Source: Atherinomorus stipes
Taxonomy: Eukaryota > Chordata > Actinopteri > Atheriniformes > Atherinidae
Direction: 5' to 3'
DNA length: 64,000 bases
NCBI GenBank assembly: GCA_023101725.1
Contig: JALJCO010003983.1
Coordinates: 62,001-126,000 of the forward strand
This document shows positions 24,769 through 38,000 of the stretch, in pieces. The notes below the pieces were generated by a model. That model did no database searches. It saw only the letters and a program-made list of their open reading frames with translations, and was not told the DNA's origin. The translations under genes and the position numbers were made by a program. Within the stretch, counting starts at the first letter, position 1; each line of letters opens with the position of its first letter.

Positions 24769-27700
24769 CTGGACAGCATTACAGGTACACTTTAGTTTAT
24801 AACAACAACTAGGTCATTAAATTTGAAGTATCAGCTGGATTGAGTTGTTGACTTTTTAAATCTTCTTTAGTATCACAAAAATAAAAATTCTGTTTATCTA
24901 CAAACCTTCAGTGCTTGGGCTTGTCTACCATACCCAGCCTTAGAAAGACAGACCTCTCTCCTCAGGGCAGTGTTATTGTTGCACTTAGAATTTTGGCATA
25001 AATGGATGGAAATAGGGGAAAAAACAGACTTTATCTGTATTTCTTTAAATGTATACAGTGTAACTTTTGACCCAAATATTAGCCATATATTATAATATCT
25101 ATGTAAGTAATAATAGATGATTTCTGGGGTCAATATACAGCACTTGACACATGTCAGTTCTCTGAGGGTGCTGTCCTCAAATACAGACGTTATAACTTTG
25201 CAGGCGCTCTCATTGGCTCGTGTGACCTTGAGCGCTTTGCTTTATGGCATGAAGACTTCAAATCAACTCATCAAAATGGTCTGCAGACATAACTCCAAAA
25301 CGTTGACTGTTTGCAAAAGTTGTGTGGCATGTGGGAAGTCACAGGTTTACTGGCCATAGTGGCCAAAAGTTACATGGTATCCCTTTAAAGAAGTACAAAT
25401 AAGGGACATGACCATAGTACAGCTTTTTACCTGTTTACCACCTGGGCGCGGCGCAGGCTGGTTTTGTCCCTTTTTAATTTTTTAGAAACTAGAAGGGTAA
25501 GCTAAATGTGTACACAAGTATGTTCAGTTCTGTTATTTGCATTTCCATTTGGGTATGCAAAATAGGCGAGGATTACTTAAAAAGGTGGGAGTTAAGAGGT
25601 TAATACACCTGTAAAATGATCTCTGACTAGTCCTAGCTTTTGGTGGAACTGGGGGGGCCAAACATGTCAGAATGTTTCTGTTCGTTTTTTTGCTGTTCGT
25701 GCCATTTTCAGTTCGTAGGTTGCAGCTTGGAGGTTATTTCCCATAACAAAGAAGATTTTGAATACTGTAACATAGGAAGGGAGAGCAGAGGAGAATGATA
25801 TTTTAAATAAATATTTCAAATGCTGAAGTGGGCAGCTGGCTGACCTGATGCAGGGGGAAAGGCATAGGTTTATGGAAGAGAAAGCACCTACTGTATTACT
25901 ACAGGGGTTCATTTGGGTTTGAATGTGATGGAGGTTACATTCAGGATATTACATTCCTTCTGAAAATAGGCACAACTTTAAAAAAAAACTTGAAATACTT
26001 TTGTTTTTTGTTCTCTTAGGGATGGAAGCGACATGGACATTCCTGTTACACTGTGACCAGTCATGAACAGAACTATGAAGATGCAATGAAGGGATATTAC
26101 TGCAAAGCCCCTCTGGTTACTATAGAAAACAGGTGCTTTATTGTTCATAAAATTTATTGAATTTACATAAAAAAAACCCTTTTTTCATCATTTTAGTTTC
26201 AACATTTTAGACCGTCTTCTCTCATCTTCCACACACCTGCAGGTTTGAGCAGGCATTTGTCAACAGTTTGCTGAGTGCGGTTGGAGCCAACAGTAGCATG
26301 CATTATTGGATCGGCCTCATGCACCAGGAGATACAGGGGACGTACGGCTGGTTTCCTCACAATGGCTCCGCTCTGCCTCTCACCTTCACAAACTGGAACA
26401 AACACCAGCCAGGTGGCCTTTAGTTGGAAAATTCTTGTTTGCTGTTAATGAATAAATGCACCATGGTTGCATTTCGGTGACAGTTTGTCCTAAAGTTTAT
26501 CTGTTTTCATTTTGTTCTTTACTCAGTCAGTGCTGGTGGATGTGTTGCCATGTCAGGCGGACCTGCTCTGGGTCGCTGGGAGGTGAAAGACTGCAAGTCA
26601 CACAAGGCTCTGTCCGTTTGTAAGCAGAGTGTCAGCAGCTACCATGATGCTCAGCTGCCAGAGCACCACATTGATGCTTTCGCCCCCTGTCCTCCAGGCT
26701 GGGAATCACAGTCTGAGCTGCTCCTCTGTTTTAAGGTAGAAACGTCTTATTGTGTTCTTTTCCTCCGTTTTCTCTAACCTTTCATTGTCCTATGTCTTGC
26801 CTGTTTTTTGAGACCTTTGCCCACTATCTAGTACAAATCAAGTATGGAAATTGAAGCGATATACAAAAAGCCACAAGAATGCTCAGCAACTTGTACTGAA
26901 TCACAATGAAGAGTTTGTTTGACCAAACAACAAACTCTTCCATCCGTTTCTTTTTTGCTGTTACATATGCGCTACATAATCATTCATACTAGTGGGTGCT
27001 ATAGTTAAACTTATTAACTGAGCAGAAAATATATAGAAAATGTAGAAACTGTGCAAATTTGAAGCAGGTCAGCCCTGGTAACCTGAAACGTTGCCCTTCT
27101 AGGTGTTCCATGATGAGAAAGTCCTGATGAAGCGCTCCTGGGTGGAAGCAGACTTCTTCTGCCAGGCCCTTGGGGCTCAGCTGGCCAGTTTCCAGCACTA
27201 TGAAGAGCAGCAGTTTGTCAAGTACCTCCTCAGTACCATGTTTGAAGGGTTGGTACAGCCCTCAAGGGCTTATTAGTGCAAGAATGTTATGGAAATTGAT
27301 ACAGTCATCAGTTGAGGGTTTATTGTTTATTCATTTATTTTTATTCACATAACACAGTACATTCAGAGTATAATTACTCCTTTTAGGTAAACAAGTTTGG
27401 TTTAGATTCGTTTTATAATCTATCCACACATTGGTTTCCTGTGGGGGGAAAAACAACACCTACATAAGTCACGCATGTGTCAGAGTCTTGTTATTTTAGC
27501 CTGTGTCTCGAATCAGAGAGCAAAGTTTTTAGTCATGATCTTAGTTTTGGATAATGCGCCTTTCTTTCTTGTTATTATTAAAATAATGATGTTAAAGGGA
27601 CAAGAGGCAAGATTAAGAAATAAAACGTGGAGAGACGTGGGCTCGTTCTTTTTGGTATTTAGCGCTTCATCACCCATTAGCATAAATGGCGCTGCATGTT

Positions 27701-30700
27701 TGTTTTTTTAAATTCCTGCCTCTAGTCCCTTTAAGTTTGTAACATTTTAAAAAGTGTATCGTGAACAGGTTTACACAAAACAGCTAATAAAGAGCTGTGT
27801 GTATGCTTTAATGGCATGTAGTTGCAAAGTTTTATACTGGCCAGCTGAATATCCTTCCTGCCTAAACCTCCTCCAACAAGAATCTGTGGTGGCTGGTTAA
27901 AAAATTGGATGCCCTCTCCACAGCTGGTGCTGGATTTGTCACTTCAGGGCTACTTTAGAAACTTAATGGCAATGCAAAATTGCAGACTGGGAAATAAGAG
28001 GACCATCACTGTTTGTAGATATAAACAACTTGTTCTAAAGAAAACAGCAGTTATAATTTTCACATGACAAAGTATTATGATGATAATTTGGAATCTTTGC
28101 TTAGAGATCTGTAGATTGCTGATGAGGCACATTAGACTGTACACAATTAAAAAAAAAAAAAGACCTTTCTCATATGAACTTATGTTGCAGTGTGTTTGTG
28201 TTCTGCTTCTTTTTCGTGTTATTTTTAGAACAGAGGGTCGCTGGTTCTGGGTGGGTTTAAATAAGAGAGACCCAGAGCATCTTGGAGTCTGGGAGTGGTC
28301 TGATGGTACTCCAGTAAGTAAAGAGACATCGAGATGGCTCATCTTCGATTTGACATTTACAGGACATTTGCAAGATGTGCATAATTGCAGCTTTGACTGA
28401 TGTATTTGTCTTTGTGCAGGTTGTGAAGTCTTTCATTGAAGATAAAAATGAAGAGGATGACAGGAGGGACTGTGCTGTGTACAGTGATTTGACAAACACA
28501 CTCTCACCACAGCCCTGTGATACCAAACATGAGTGGATCTGCAAGCTGGACAGAGGTGAACACCCACACATCACCAGGCTGCACACAGTCTGTAAATACA
28601 CGCATCAGCACCATCTTATTTATCATACTCTGTTTGATGTTGCAGGTGATAAACTGAAGAAGCCCTACTGGTACACTGAGCGTGAGTAAAATTCTTTGAC
28701 CAACTTTGCAGATGGTGAAACTGCAGATGATAATGAATTTGATTTAAAGTAAACCAGCTCATAGAAACACATCAATACTGAGTTTGAAAGCACCTTTCTG
28801 TTGACATGCTAACTACAAAAATTTATATTTAGTTAGAAAATGATACAACTGTGGTGTAGACATAAAAATTCAACCAGTTTTAAATAAATTTTTTGTAAAC
28901 TTGCATTAGATTGAACAACAGAATGGCAACTCTTTTTCATTTTTAGATGTTTTATTGCTCAAAAATGTGAGGTGACATACCACATATGTTGAAATGGGCA
29001 TGAAAATAAATATTAAAAAATTGACAACAGTAACTCTAATTAATTGTGTGTTTCTACCTCTTATTGAATTGACATCCAAGCATTTAAATATAGAATTGAA
29101 TTGATATCAAATCACAACCCAAAGAATCACAGTAGAATCGAATTGTGAGGTTCTGAACCATACCCAGCCCTAGTTACTGTACGAGCCACTCGTTTGATTC
29201 AGGTGTTGGAGAAAGGATGCTGTAAAAGTTGTAGGATAATACCTCTCGAGGACTTATTTTGATCTAAATCAGAAAGGTCTGAATTAAAAAAAAAACTAAT
29301 TTGAAGCCTTTTAAGCAACTCTTTGGTTTCAAGCTAGTTACACAGGATGCTGTTGGATTTTTTTTTTTTTTTTTCGTTTGGTTATTGAGGACATTTCACT
29401 TCTTGTTGAGAAGGTATAACTGAAAAAGCCTTTAAAGAAGATGCGGAAAAGGAGTCCAGTTGCCCTCTAAGCAGCAGTTTAGGAGGACACACGTTCAGAA
29501 GCAGAAAGCACAATACTGGCTGTCTATTAAAAACTTGAGTTTTTGTAAAGGAGACTTTGACAGTATGTTTTTGATTAAATCTGCGTCAGTACTGTAGTAA
29601 TCCTTTATAGAGGTATCTAATATAAAATGTGACCAGTTTGTCAGAAATTAGAACTGTGCATCAGCACTGCCAATGTTTTACTTGAAAATTACTCTTTCTC
29701 CTCGCAGAGAGCGAGCCCTGGGTGTTTTACCGTGGAGCTGAGTATCTGCTGGCCAAGCAGCCCTTCGACTGGCATGCTGTCTCCCTGGCTTGTCAGATGA
29801 TGGGAGCCCACCTGCTGTCCATTCACTCCAGAGAGGAGCTGCACTTTATCAGGGAGCGCTTGCGGCGGGTTTGTCCAATTCACAATTCATAATCCGAGAG
29901 AAGAGTGCTGCATGTAAAAAATGGCTCTTCTATGATTTGCGTGCTTCTGTGTGCAATAATAACAATATCATTAGAGTTCAAGCTTCATATTCTTACCCTT
30001 CATTTGATGTTTTTAATGTAAATATGATTCATGTGATACTTCTGCTTGATATCGCTTATGCATCAATGTTTGATCATATATGTTTGATGTGATTCATGTG
30101 ATACTTATTTTTTTAATGTAAATATAATTCATATGATACTTTTTGTACTTCATATGTTTTTAATGTAAAGTGATGGCAAGAACATAAAGCCATTTTTTTT
30201 CTTTTCAGAGCACAAATCCCCAAAAAACTCCTCAAAGGAATCACAGAAGCCTGTCTTTGTTGAATGGCTCTGAAAGACCCATTCTACAAATGGATCACAT
30301 ACTGTGTGAAAAGCCTACAAGTGTGATCACAATGACGCTCTCTTTTCTCATACAAACTTAAGTGTTTGCAGACCCACAGTGACAAGCTAAAATGCACCTC
30401 ATATGTGGACACTTTAATGCTCGAGTGCCCCCACATAGAGTGAGTCAGAAAAAGGCTGTCTGTTGGCAGCAGCCTTTCAGATCAAACTAAAGAAGTCTTT
30501 TGTGGTGTTGAACCTTTTGAGGGAATAATGGGAACAAAAACAAGATGATGAAAGAAGCAAAGAACGAGCCAAGAAGTGCACCTAAATGTCAGAATTGGTT
30601 TGCAGAGCAGGAGAGCAAAAGTAAAGTTAAAATCTGTTTTTTTTTTTGTTTTGTTTTTAACTCTGCTTCATTCATGATGTGTTTTCAGCTCTCTTTGGGC

Positions 30701-31567
30701 CCGACTGACTGGTGGATTGGCATGTCCTTTGGCCTGCCTGGAGAGGAGGTCAGGTGTGTAAGTGTTATGGAGCTTGTTAAACACTTTCTCCCATCAGTTT
30801 GATTTCTGTACTCTGTTCAGTGTTCATTCATTTTTAAGATGTTAGAACTTGACATTGTTTCACAATGACAAAATTACAAAAAATTGCAAGAATATTTCTG
30901 AATCCTTCTGAATTTCCGAGTCTTCCAAATGCTCCTAGAATAGCTTGCTGTCCTTATATTTTTTATAATAGTAAAATTAGGGCTTGGTATCACCAATACT
31001 TTCCTGATTTGATTCAATGTTGATTCATTTACTAATAGTTATATAACGACACCAATTTTCTTGAATATTAAATGCATTCTTAGATATCCAGTTTTCTAAA
31101 ACACTGAACCCATTTACATGGCCTTGAAAATCAGATTTCTGGGAGTAATCAGATTACTGTAATAACCTGGCAAAGCCCACAATCTTTGCGTTAGCTGCTA
31201 ATGTTGGAGGTAATTAACTGCTAAATGGTTTACAGGTGAATGTAAAGAAAAGTTGTGAATGAAAAAAATCTGAATTCAGTGTTATCGCAGTGAGAGAAGC
31301 TGATTTTTGGATGGAAGCAACACAGGAAACTTTTTGTGTGTACATGCTAAGATCTCACCCAGCGTCAGTAAGTTAAGCAATGGTAGGGTCACTGTTATCA
31401 TTGCAAAAGAAAACTGTAGATTTCAGACTATTTGAATCAATGTTGGATTAAATAAGTTTAAATCAATTCAAATACATTAATAATTTACTTTTTTTAAACC
31501 CAGCTCCAATTGAATTATCAACATCAGCATGTGTGTGTATGTATATGTATATATGTATGTATGTGTG

Positions 31568-31633
<66 letters not shown>

Positions 31634-31962
31634 TGCAATAGTGGTTCAATACTTAATTGTCACGGTTCGGTATTTTTCGATACAAAAAAACAAAAACGAT
31701 TTCATGCCTTTTATAACCCAATGTCTTTTTGTCCAGAAAGGCTTACCATCAGGGTCATACTAAACATGGAAACAAAAGTAGTTCCAAATGCCAGATCTGA
31801 AGGTACTTGAATGCAGATCCATTGAATTTTTAACACAAAACTCATCGTCAGAACACAAGTTGATAAAATAGATTAAAGAGTCTTGTTTGATATATGGTGC
31901 GCATGGTTCATTACACACCTGTATGGTTGGGTTTGATTCGAATGCATGTATTGTTGGACCAT

Positions 31963-32011
<49 letters not shown>

Positions 32012-32014
32012 ATG

Positions 32015-32057
<43 letters not shown>

Positions 32058-35000
32058 TAGTCCAACAATACATATATATATATATATATGCATTTTTATA
32101 TATGTAAAAAATCAAAGGACATTTGCAGAAAAATGTGATATATAATTTAAAACTGTTTCATTTAATGTGCAATCACTGCACTAGAGTATCTGCTATTTGT
32201 TTATTTTCTCACAGTGAGTCATTTACTGTATATCTACTTGCTGTGGGTGCACATGCATGAAGGATGCTATATTTGTTCCTCCATTTTTACTACAGTGTCC
32301 AAGAGTAGACAAAACAATGTGTTTGAAGTGAGAACTCTCTGAACTTTAAAACTGCTGTACCAGCTTTGTTTAATGGGAGTTAGAGCACTGTTTGGGATAA
32401 GTGCCTTAAAAGACATAAAAAGTAGTTACTCATAGTACAGTCATGGCTACACCTGAGACCACTGGATCCACTCACAGATGAAAACATCTTTGTCTGGGAG
32501 AATTTTGGCCTCTAATGCCCACCGTACATTCACAATAGTGCTTGGAATATGAAGTCATTTAAAAGAAAACATATTTTCTTTGAAATGCCAATCTTTACCA
32601 CTAGATGTCAGTAATTCTTACATACTGTACCTTTAAGACTGCAAGAGATCCTATTTCCTAAAACAGAACTGGGTTGAGACTTTGTAACACAAACTGCTGA
32701 TTTTTACACCTTTTGCCAAACAGCAGCTTTCTTGTAAGTGCTGAATCTCTTTTTTTTTTAAATTCTGTTGCTTCATCGTGTAGTACATTAGACAGTAACT
32801 TTGGTAGCCGGAGTTTCTTTATGTAGTTGCACAAACAAAACAAAAATGTTGAAAAGCTTATCTTGTGAACACAAAAATGAGAGTTAACCTGAAAACAACT
32901 TTTTTCTCTCCACACTTTATGCATCAAATGTGCTAAGGTCTAAAATCACAGCGCTCTGACTTTCCACCTCTGAGTGGCGACATATGCATGAAAAGAACAA
33001 AAGATACAGTGAAAAAAATGTTAACAGACAGTACATGATGTGTCACAGAAAGACAGCAGATGAAAATATGATGAGACTGGCATTAATGCATGTAACCAAA
33101 ATAAAAGCCATATTTTAAATTCTGAAATCCCTGTTTCAGAGGAAGGAAATCAAAAGTTGAACACCAGATACAGTGGGTACCGAAAGTATTCAGATCCCTT
33201 TAAACTTTTCTTTCTTTGTTTCATTGCAGCCATTTGACAAAATTAAAGTTCATTTTATTTCTCATTAATGTACACTCAGCACCCCATCTTGACAGAAAAT
33301 ACAGGAATGTAGACATTTTTGCAAATTTATTAAAAATGAAAAATTGAAATATCACATGGTCATAAGTATTCAGACCCTTGGCTCAGTAGTAAGTAGAAGC
33401 ACCTTTTTTAGCTAGTACAGCCATGAGTCTTCTTGGGAATGATGCAACAAGTTTTTCACACCTGGATTTGGGGATCTTCTGCCATTCTTCCTTACAGATC
33501 CTCTCCAGTTCTGTCAGGTTGGATGGTGAACATTGGTGGACAGCCATTTTCTCTCCAGAAATGCTCAATTGGGTTTAAGTCAGGGCTCTGGCTGGGCCAG
33601 TCAAGAATGGTCCCAGAGTTGTTCCGAAGCCACTCCTTCGTTGTTTTAGCTGTGTGCTGAGGGTCATTGTCTTGTTGGAAGGTGAACCTTCGGCCCAGTC
33701 TGAGGTCCTGAGCACTCTGGAAGAGGTTTTCTTCCAGGATCTCTCTGTACTTGGTCGCATTCATCTTTCCTTCAACTGCAACCAGTCGTCCTGTCCGTGC
33801 AGCTGAAAAGCACCCCCATACCATGATGCTGCCACCACCATGTTTCACTGTTGGGATCGTATTGGGCAGGTGATGAGCAGTACCTGGTTTTCTCCACACA
33901 TATCACTTAGAATTAACTCCAAAAAGTTCAACCTTGGTCTCATCAGACCAGAGAATCTTATTTCTAACAGACTGGGAGTCCTTCATGTGTTTTTTGGCAA
34001 ACTCTATGCAGGCTTTCATGTCTTGCACTGAGGAGAGGCTTCCATCTGGCCACTCTGCCATAAAGCCCTGACTGGTGGAGGGCTGCAGTGATAGTTGACT
34101 TTGTGGAACTTTCTCCCATCTCCCTACCGCATCTCTGGAGCTCAGCCACAGTGATATTTTGGTTCTTCTTTACCTCTCTCACCAAGGCTCTTCTCCCACT
34201 ATTACTGTTTGGCTGGACGGTCGGGTCTAGGAAGAGTTCTGGTCATCCCAAACTTCTTCCATTTAAGGACTATGGAGGCCACCGTGCTCTTAGGAACCTT
34301 TAGTGCTGCAGAAGTTTTTTTGTAACCTTGGCCAGATCTGTGTCTTGCCACAATTCTGTCTCTGAGCTCCTTGGGGAGTTCCTTCAACCTCATTTGCTCT
34401 GACATGCACTGTAAGCTATCAGGTCTTGTATAGACAAGTGTGTGCCTTTCCTAATCAAGTCCAGTCAGTTTAATAAAACACAGCTGGACTCCAATAAAGG
34501 AGTATAACCAACCATCTCAAGGAGGATCAGAAGAAATGGACATCATATGAGTTAAAATGAGTGTCACTGCAAACTGAATACTTATGACCATGTGATATTT
34601 CAGTTTTTCATTTTTAATAAATTTGCAAAAATTCTACATTTGTTTTTTTTCTGTCAAGATGGAGTGCTTAGTGTACATTAATGAAAAATAAAATATACTT
34701 TTTTGATTTTAGCAAATGGCTGCAATGAAACGGAGTGAAAACTAGAAAGGGGTCTGAATACTTTCCATACCCACTGTATATGACTAAGTTTATTTCTAAA
34801 AAACAAAGTGTGGATATCTCAAGTCCACACAAGGAGGATGACAAGGAGTACCAGGGAAAAAAAAAATCCAACATTGAAATACCTGCCTCTGGTTTGTCAG
34901 TTTGTACATCCTTAGTTCCTCTTCCTGCCTTTTCCTCCTGGAACTAGGGAAGAGACACAAGTAGAACAAAGTTGAGATAACAGACGTTTAACAAGATGAT

Positions 35001-38000
35001 TCATTTTCACTGTCAAGCCATGATTTTAAAACATTTTAATATCACATGAGGCAAAGGCAGATCATATGTCTGTAATTTACAAGGGATATTGTGTAAGTTC
35101 TCCTGTTATCTATTCACAAAAATTGATTATTTCGTTCAAAAGTGTTTTTCCATTAATCAGTAATCACTCCCATCAACAAACTGAAGTGCTTCTGTAAGTT
35201 CTGAATTTGCTATTCGTATCATTCATATATACATCGAACAGGTCGGCTCGGTGGTGGCTACCATGTTGTGTCACCGTGTTTTTACGTTCAGTAGAAGCAT
35301 GTAGTAGGAAACCACAGAAACTCACTGGAGACACCAGAGTTGTCAACTCAGTTCGAGGTAATGTTTTTGAAACGTCACGGTGGGTGCAGTGAGGAGGAAC
35401 CAGCGTTACACTGATGCTGGGTTCACGTGCAGTCGGACAGACGGCTGTCAGTAACAAACCAGATGTCATTTTAATCACAGAAGCCGAGAGAAAGACTGTA
35501 AAACATGCCTTTACATGCAGCGGCTGTCGTCCGTCTGCCCGGTTTCACGCGAACGCAGCATGAAAAGTACTAGTGAGTTGCTTGCGATATACAATTGTTA
35601 CACAATGTCCCTTTCAACCTCATCACTATATTTTACAATAACAGTTGCGGGGTTATAAAGTGTGTTCATGCTGTCTAGCATGGATGAAAAGAGGTATGGA
35701 TCACTGCGAGCATCTGGGAATTTTCGCCAAATTTGTCACATCCGGTTAGGTAGGAGGTGAAAACATCGCTTCGTTGCATAGGGGAGCCATTTGATTACCT
35801 GCTTCATTACTCGTCAATCTTCGTTTATTCTACTTTGGAAATACCGAGAAGTCCCGCTGTGTATGCCTGCCATAAACATATCTACCACACGGACAAGAGA
35901 AGATGTTTTTCCAGTTCCCTAAACAACAGAAAAAGTCCCGAACAACATGCTAAGTGGCTAGCAGCTATCAAGCCCATAAATGCTGACAGTTTATGCTGGA
36001 AACCATGGAAACATCTAACAATATGTTCGGATCACTTTGTGACTGATTAAAAAGCATATTGTGGTCTCACTATTTAAACCCTGTAGTTGTTTTTGTACAG
36101 ATGATAGAAAACACCATTATATGAGTGGATGTATAGAATCACAGCGCCGCCCGCTGTTCCCGTCTCCTTAGGACGGACTGTTAAAGGGACTTGAGGCTAC
36201 ATTAAGAAACGAAACTCGCGACTGGCGCTTCAGGTAACTGCAGCCACGAGCCAAGCCGTCACGGGAGTGTGCACAAACTGAAGCTATAATGTTGTTTACT
36301 ACGCTTTTTCTTCGTAGTTACACTTTTTAGTGTCTTTCAGTTGATCTGGATCGTTTGCTGACGGCAGAAGAATCCATAACTATCGCTTACAGGGTTTGAA
36401 TTTACCGCGACCATCTTCTTCCTGTATCAAAGCTGCGGATGTAGCATCATTTGATATCACGTCCGCAGGGCAGAACGGGAAATTTGGACACCGAATTGCA
36501 GCGCATTTTGCAGCACACAGCCTGTTCAAGGCAACGGAGAGAAACATGGGTGGAAACGTTATTTTTGGTATTTAGCGCTTCATCACCCATCAGTATTAAA
36601 AAAAAAAAAGGACATGCATGTTTTTGTTTTTTAATTCCTGCCTTTAGTCCCTTTAAAGATCACGTTCATCCAGATTACTGCCATCAATATTCCCACATAA
36701 GAATGAAAGCATAAAAAAGTGGCAGAAAAGCATTTGCAGCGTTATAAACACTGACTGCACAGTCATAACCAGTAAAATACCAATGAGCTTCTAGCTGACG
36801 GTAATTTATATCTTTATCAATGAGAGTAAACTCCTGAGAAGGACATCAAAGAAATACCACCATTTTTTAAAAATCCGGGGAAAAATTAATATTTTATAAA
36901 GAATAAATGGTTTGAACACGGGGCTTACCTGATGAAACCAAATACATCATGAGACTGGGAAACTGATCATCAGGCCGTTTTGTAGGTTCGTCTAACCAGG
37001 CTCTAGGAGCAGAAGATGGGCATCACTTAATCCAACAGATGCTAGTTTTGCTTTATATCTTCTTCTAGCCTCGACAGTGAGACTTTCAATATAACTGGAC
37101 GGAATTTCAACGTTATTTCAAAGACAGACCGGCGAAGAAAATTTCTTTAAAAGGATGCAAAAACAGTTTTTGAGGCTCATACTCCATCAGACGCCGTTCA
37201 AATGCGGAGCATGTTTTCACCGCTACCAGCTTCATGGTCACGTGAGTTCCGGGTTGTGACGTAGGCTCATGCTGATCCATAGCACATTCATGAGTAATTA
37301 AAGATGGACATGGAAGATGACAAAAGCAGGAAGCAAAATTACCTTTAAGAATCCTACAACAGGTTATTTGAAATTTTAATAAGGGGGGTTAAAAATGAAA
37401 AACACTTTTGCAGTAAAGCTGAAATGCCTCTGCTGTTCAATTAATCAGGTAGTGTGATGAACGATCCACACGACGTGAGTTACTTCTGTAACAATCATTG
37501 TTCATAAACTTCTTTTTCAGATGGAGTGATAAGACCGATATTGAATTTCATAACTGGGCTGATGAGAGTTTTCCCACTGGCCATAGAAAACATGGGATGT
37601 GTGTCACCATGAATTCCTTAACAGGTAAAGGCACACAGGCACAGACACACCGATTCACACATAAACACATGCCAGCACTGAGCTTTAATTGGTCTGATGC
37701 AGGAAAGTGGTCAACAAGTAAATGTAGTAACCTCCACGGCTATGTGTGCAAGAGACGGACGGTGTCTGTGGTGGAGACCCCCAGAGAGCCTCACTATATC
37801 GGAGGATGTCCAGAGAAATGGCTGTACTTTGGACACAAGGTACAACCTGATGCTTGGACACATGCATGCATACACACTCCTATATGACTCATTTAAATTA
37901 ACCTCATAGAAGCAACGTAAGTTCTTCTTTCACTGACATGAAGTAGTTTCTATTTTTCATCACTACATCAAATGAAGTTTCTATTTCAGTATGCACAGTT

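Larger units (their letters stand above)
22752..26019 (+). other. pla2r1: pla2r1 intron 9
   Basis: It holds a TTAGGG-like stretch (23033-23068), a poly-T run followed by a (TA)n microsatellite (24634-24764) and otherwise ordinary AT-rich sequence. No exon is missing between exons 9 and 10, because the frame joins CPG to GWKRHG. Confidence 0.75.
30754..37520 (+). other. pla2r1: pla2r1 intron 18 (6.8 kb), transposon-rich
   Basis: It contains AT microsatellites (31540-32095), a Tc1-like transposon (33171-34776), a THAP-like coding relic (35757-36050) and a TTAA-flanked element (36185-36652). Reading frame and domain structure show that no exon is missing. Confidence 0.75.

Noticed and set aside
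31540..32145. Open frames of alternating Tyr and Ile
   Set aside because: Simple translation of AT microsatellites; the same applies at 24572-24802 and 61748-62062.
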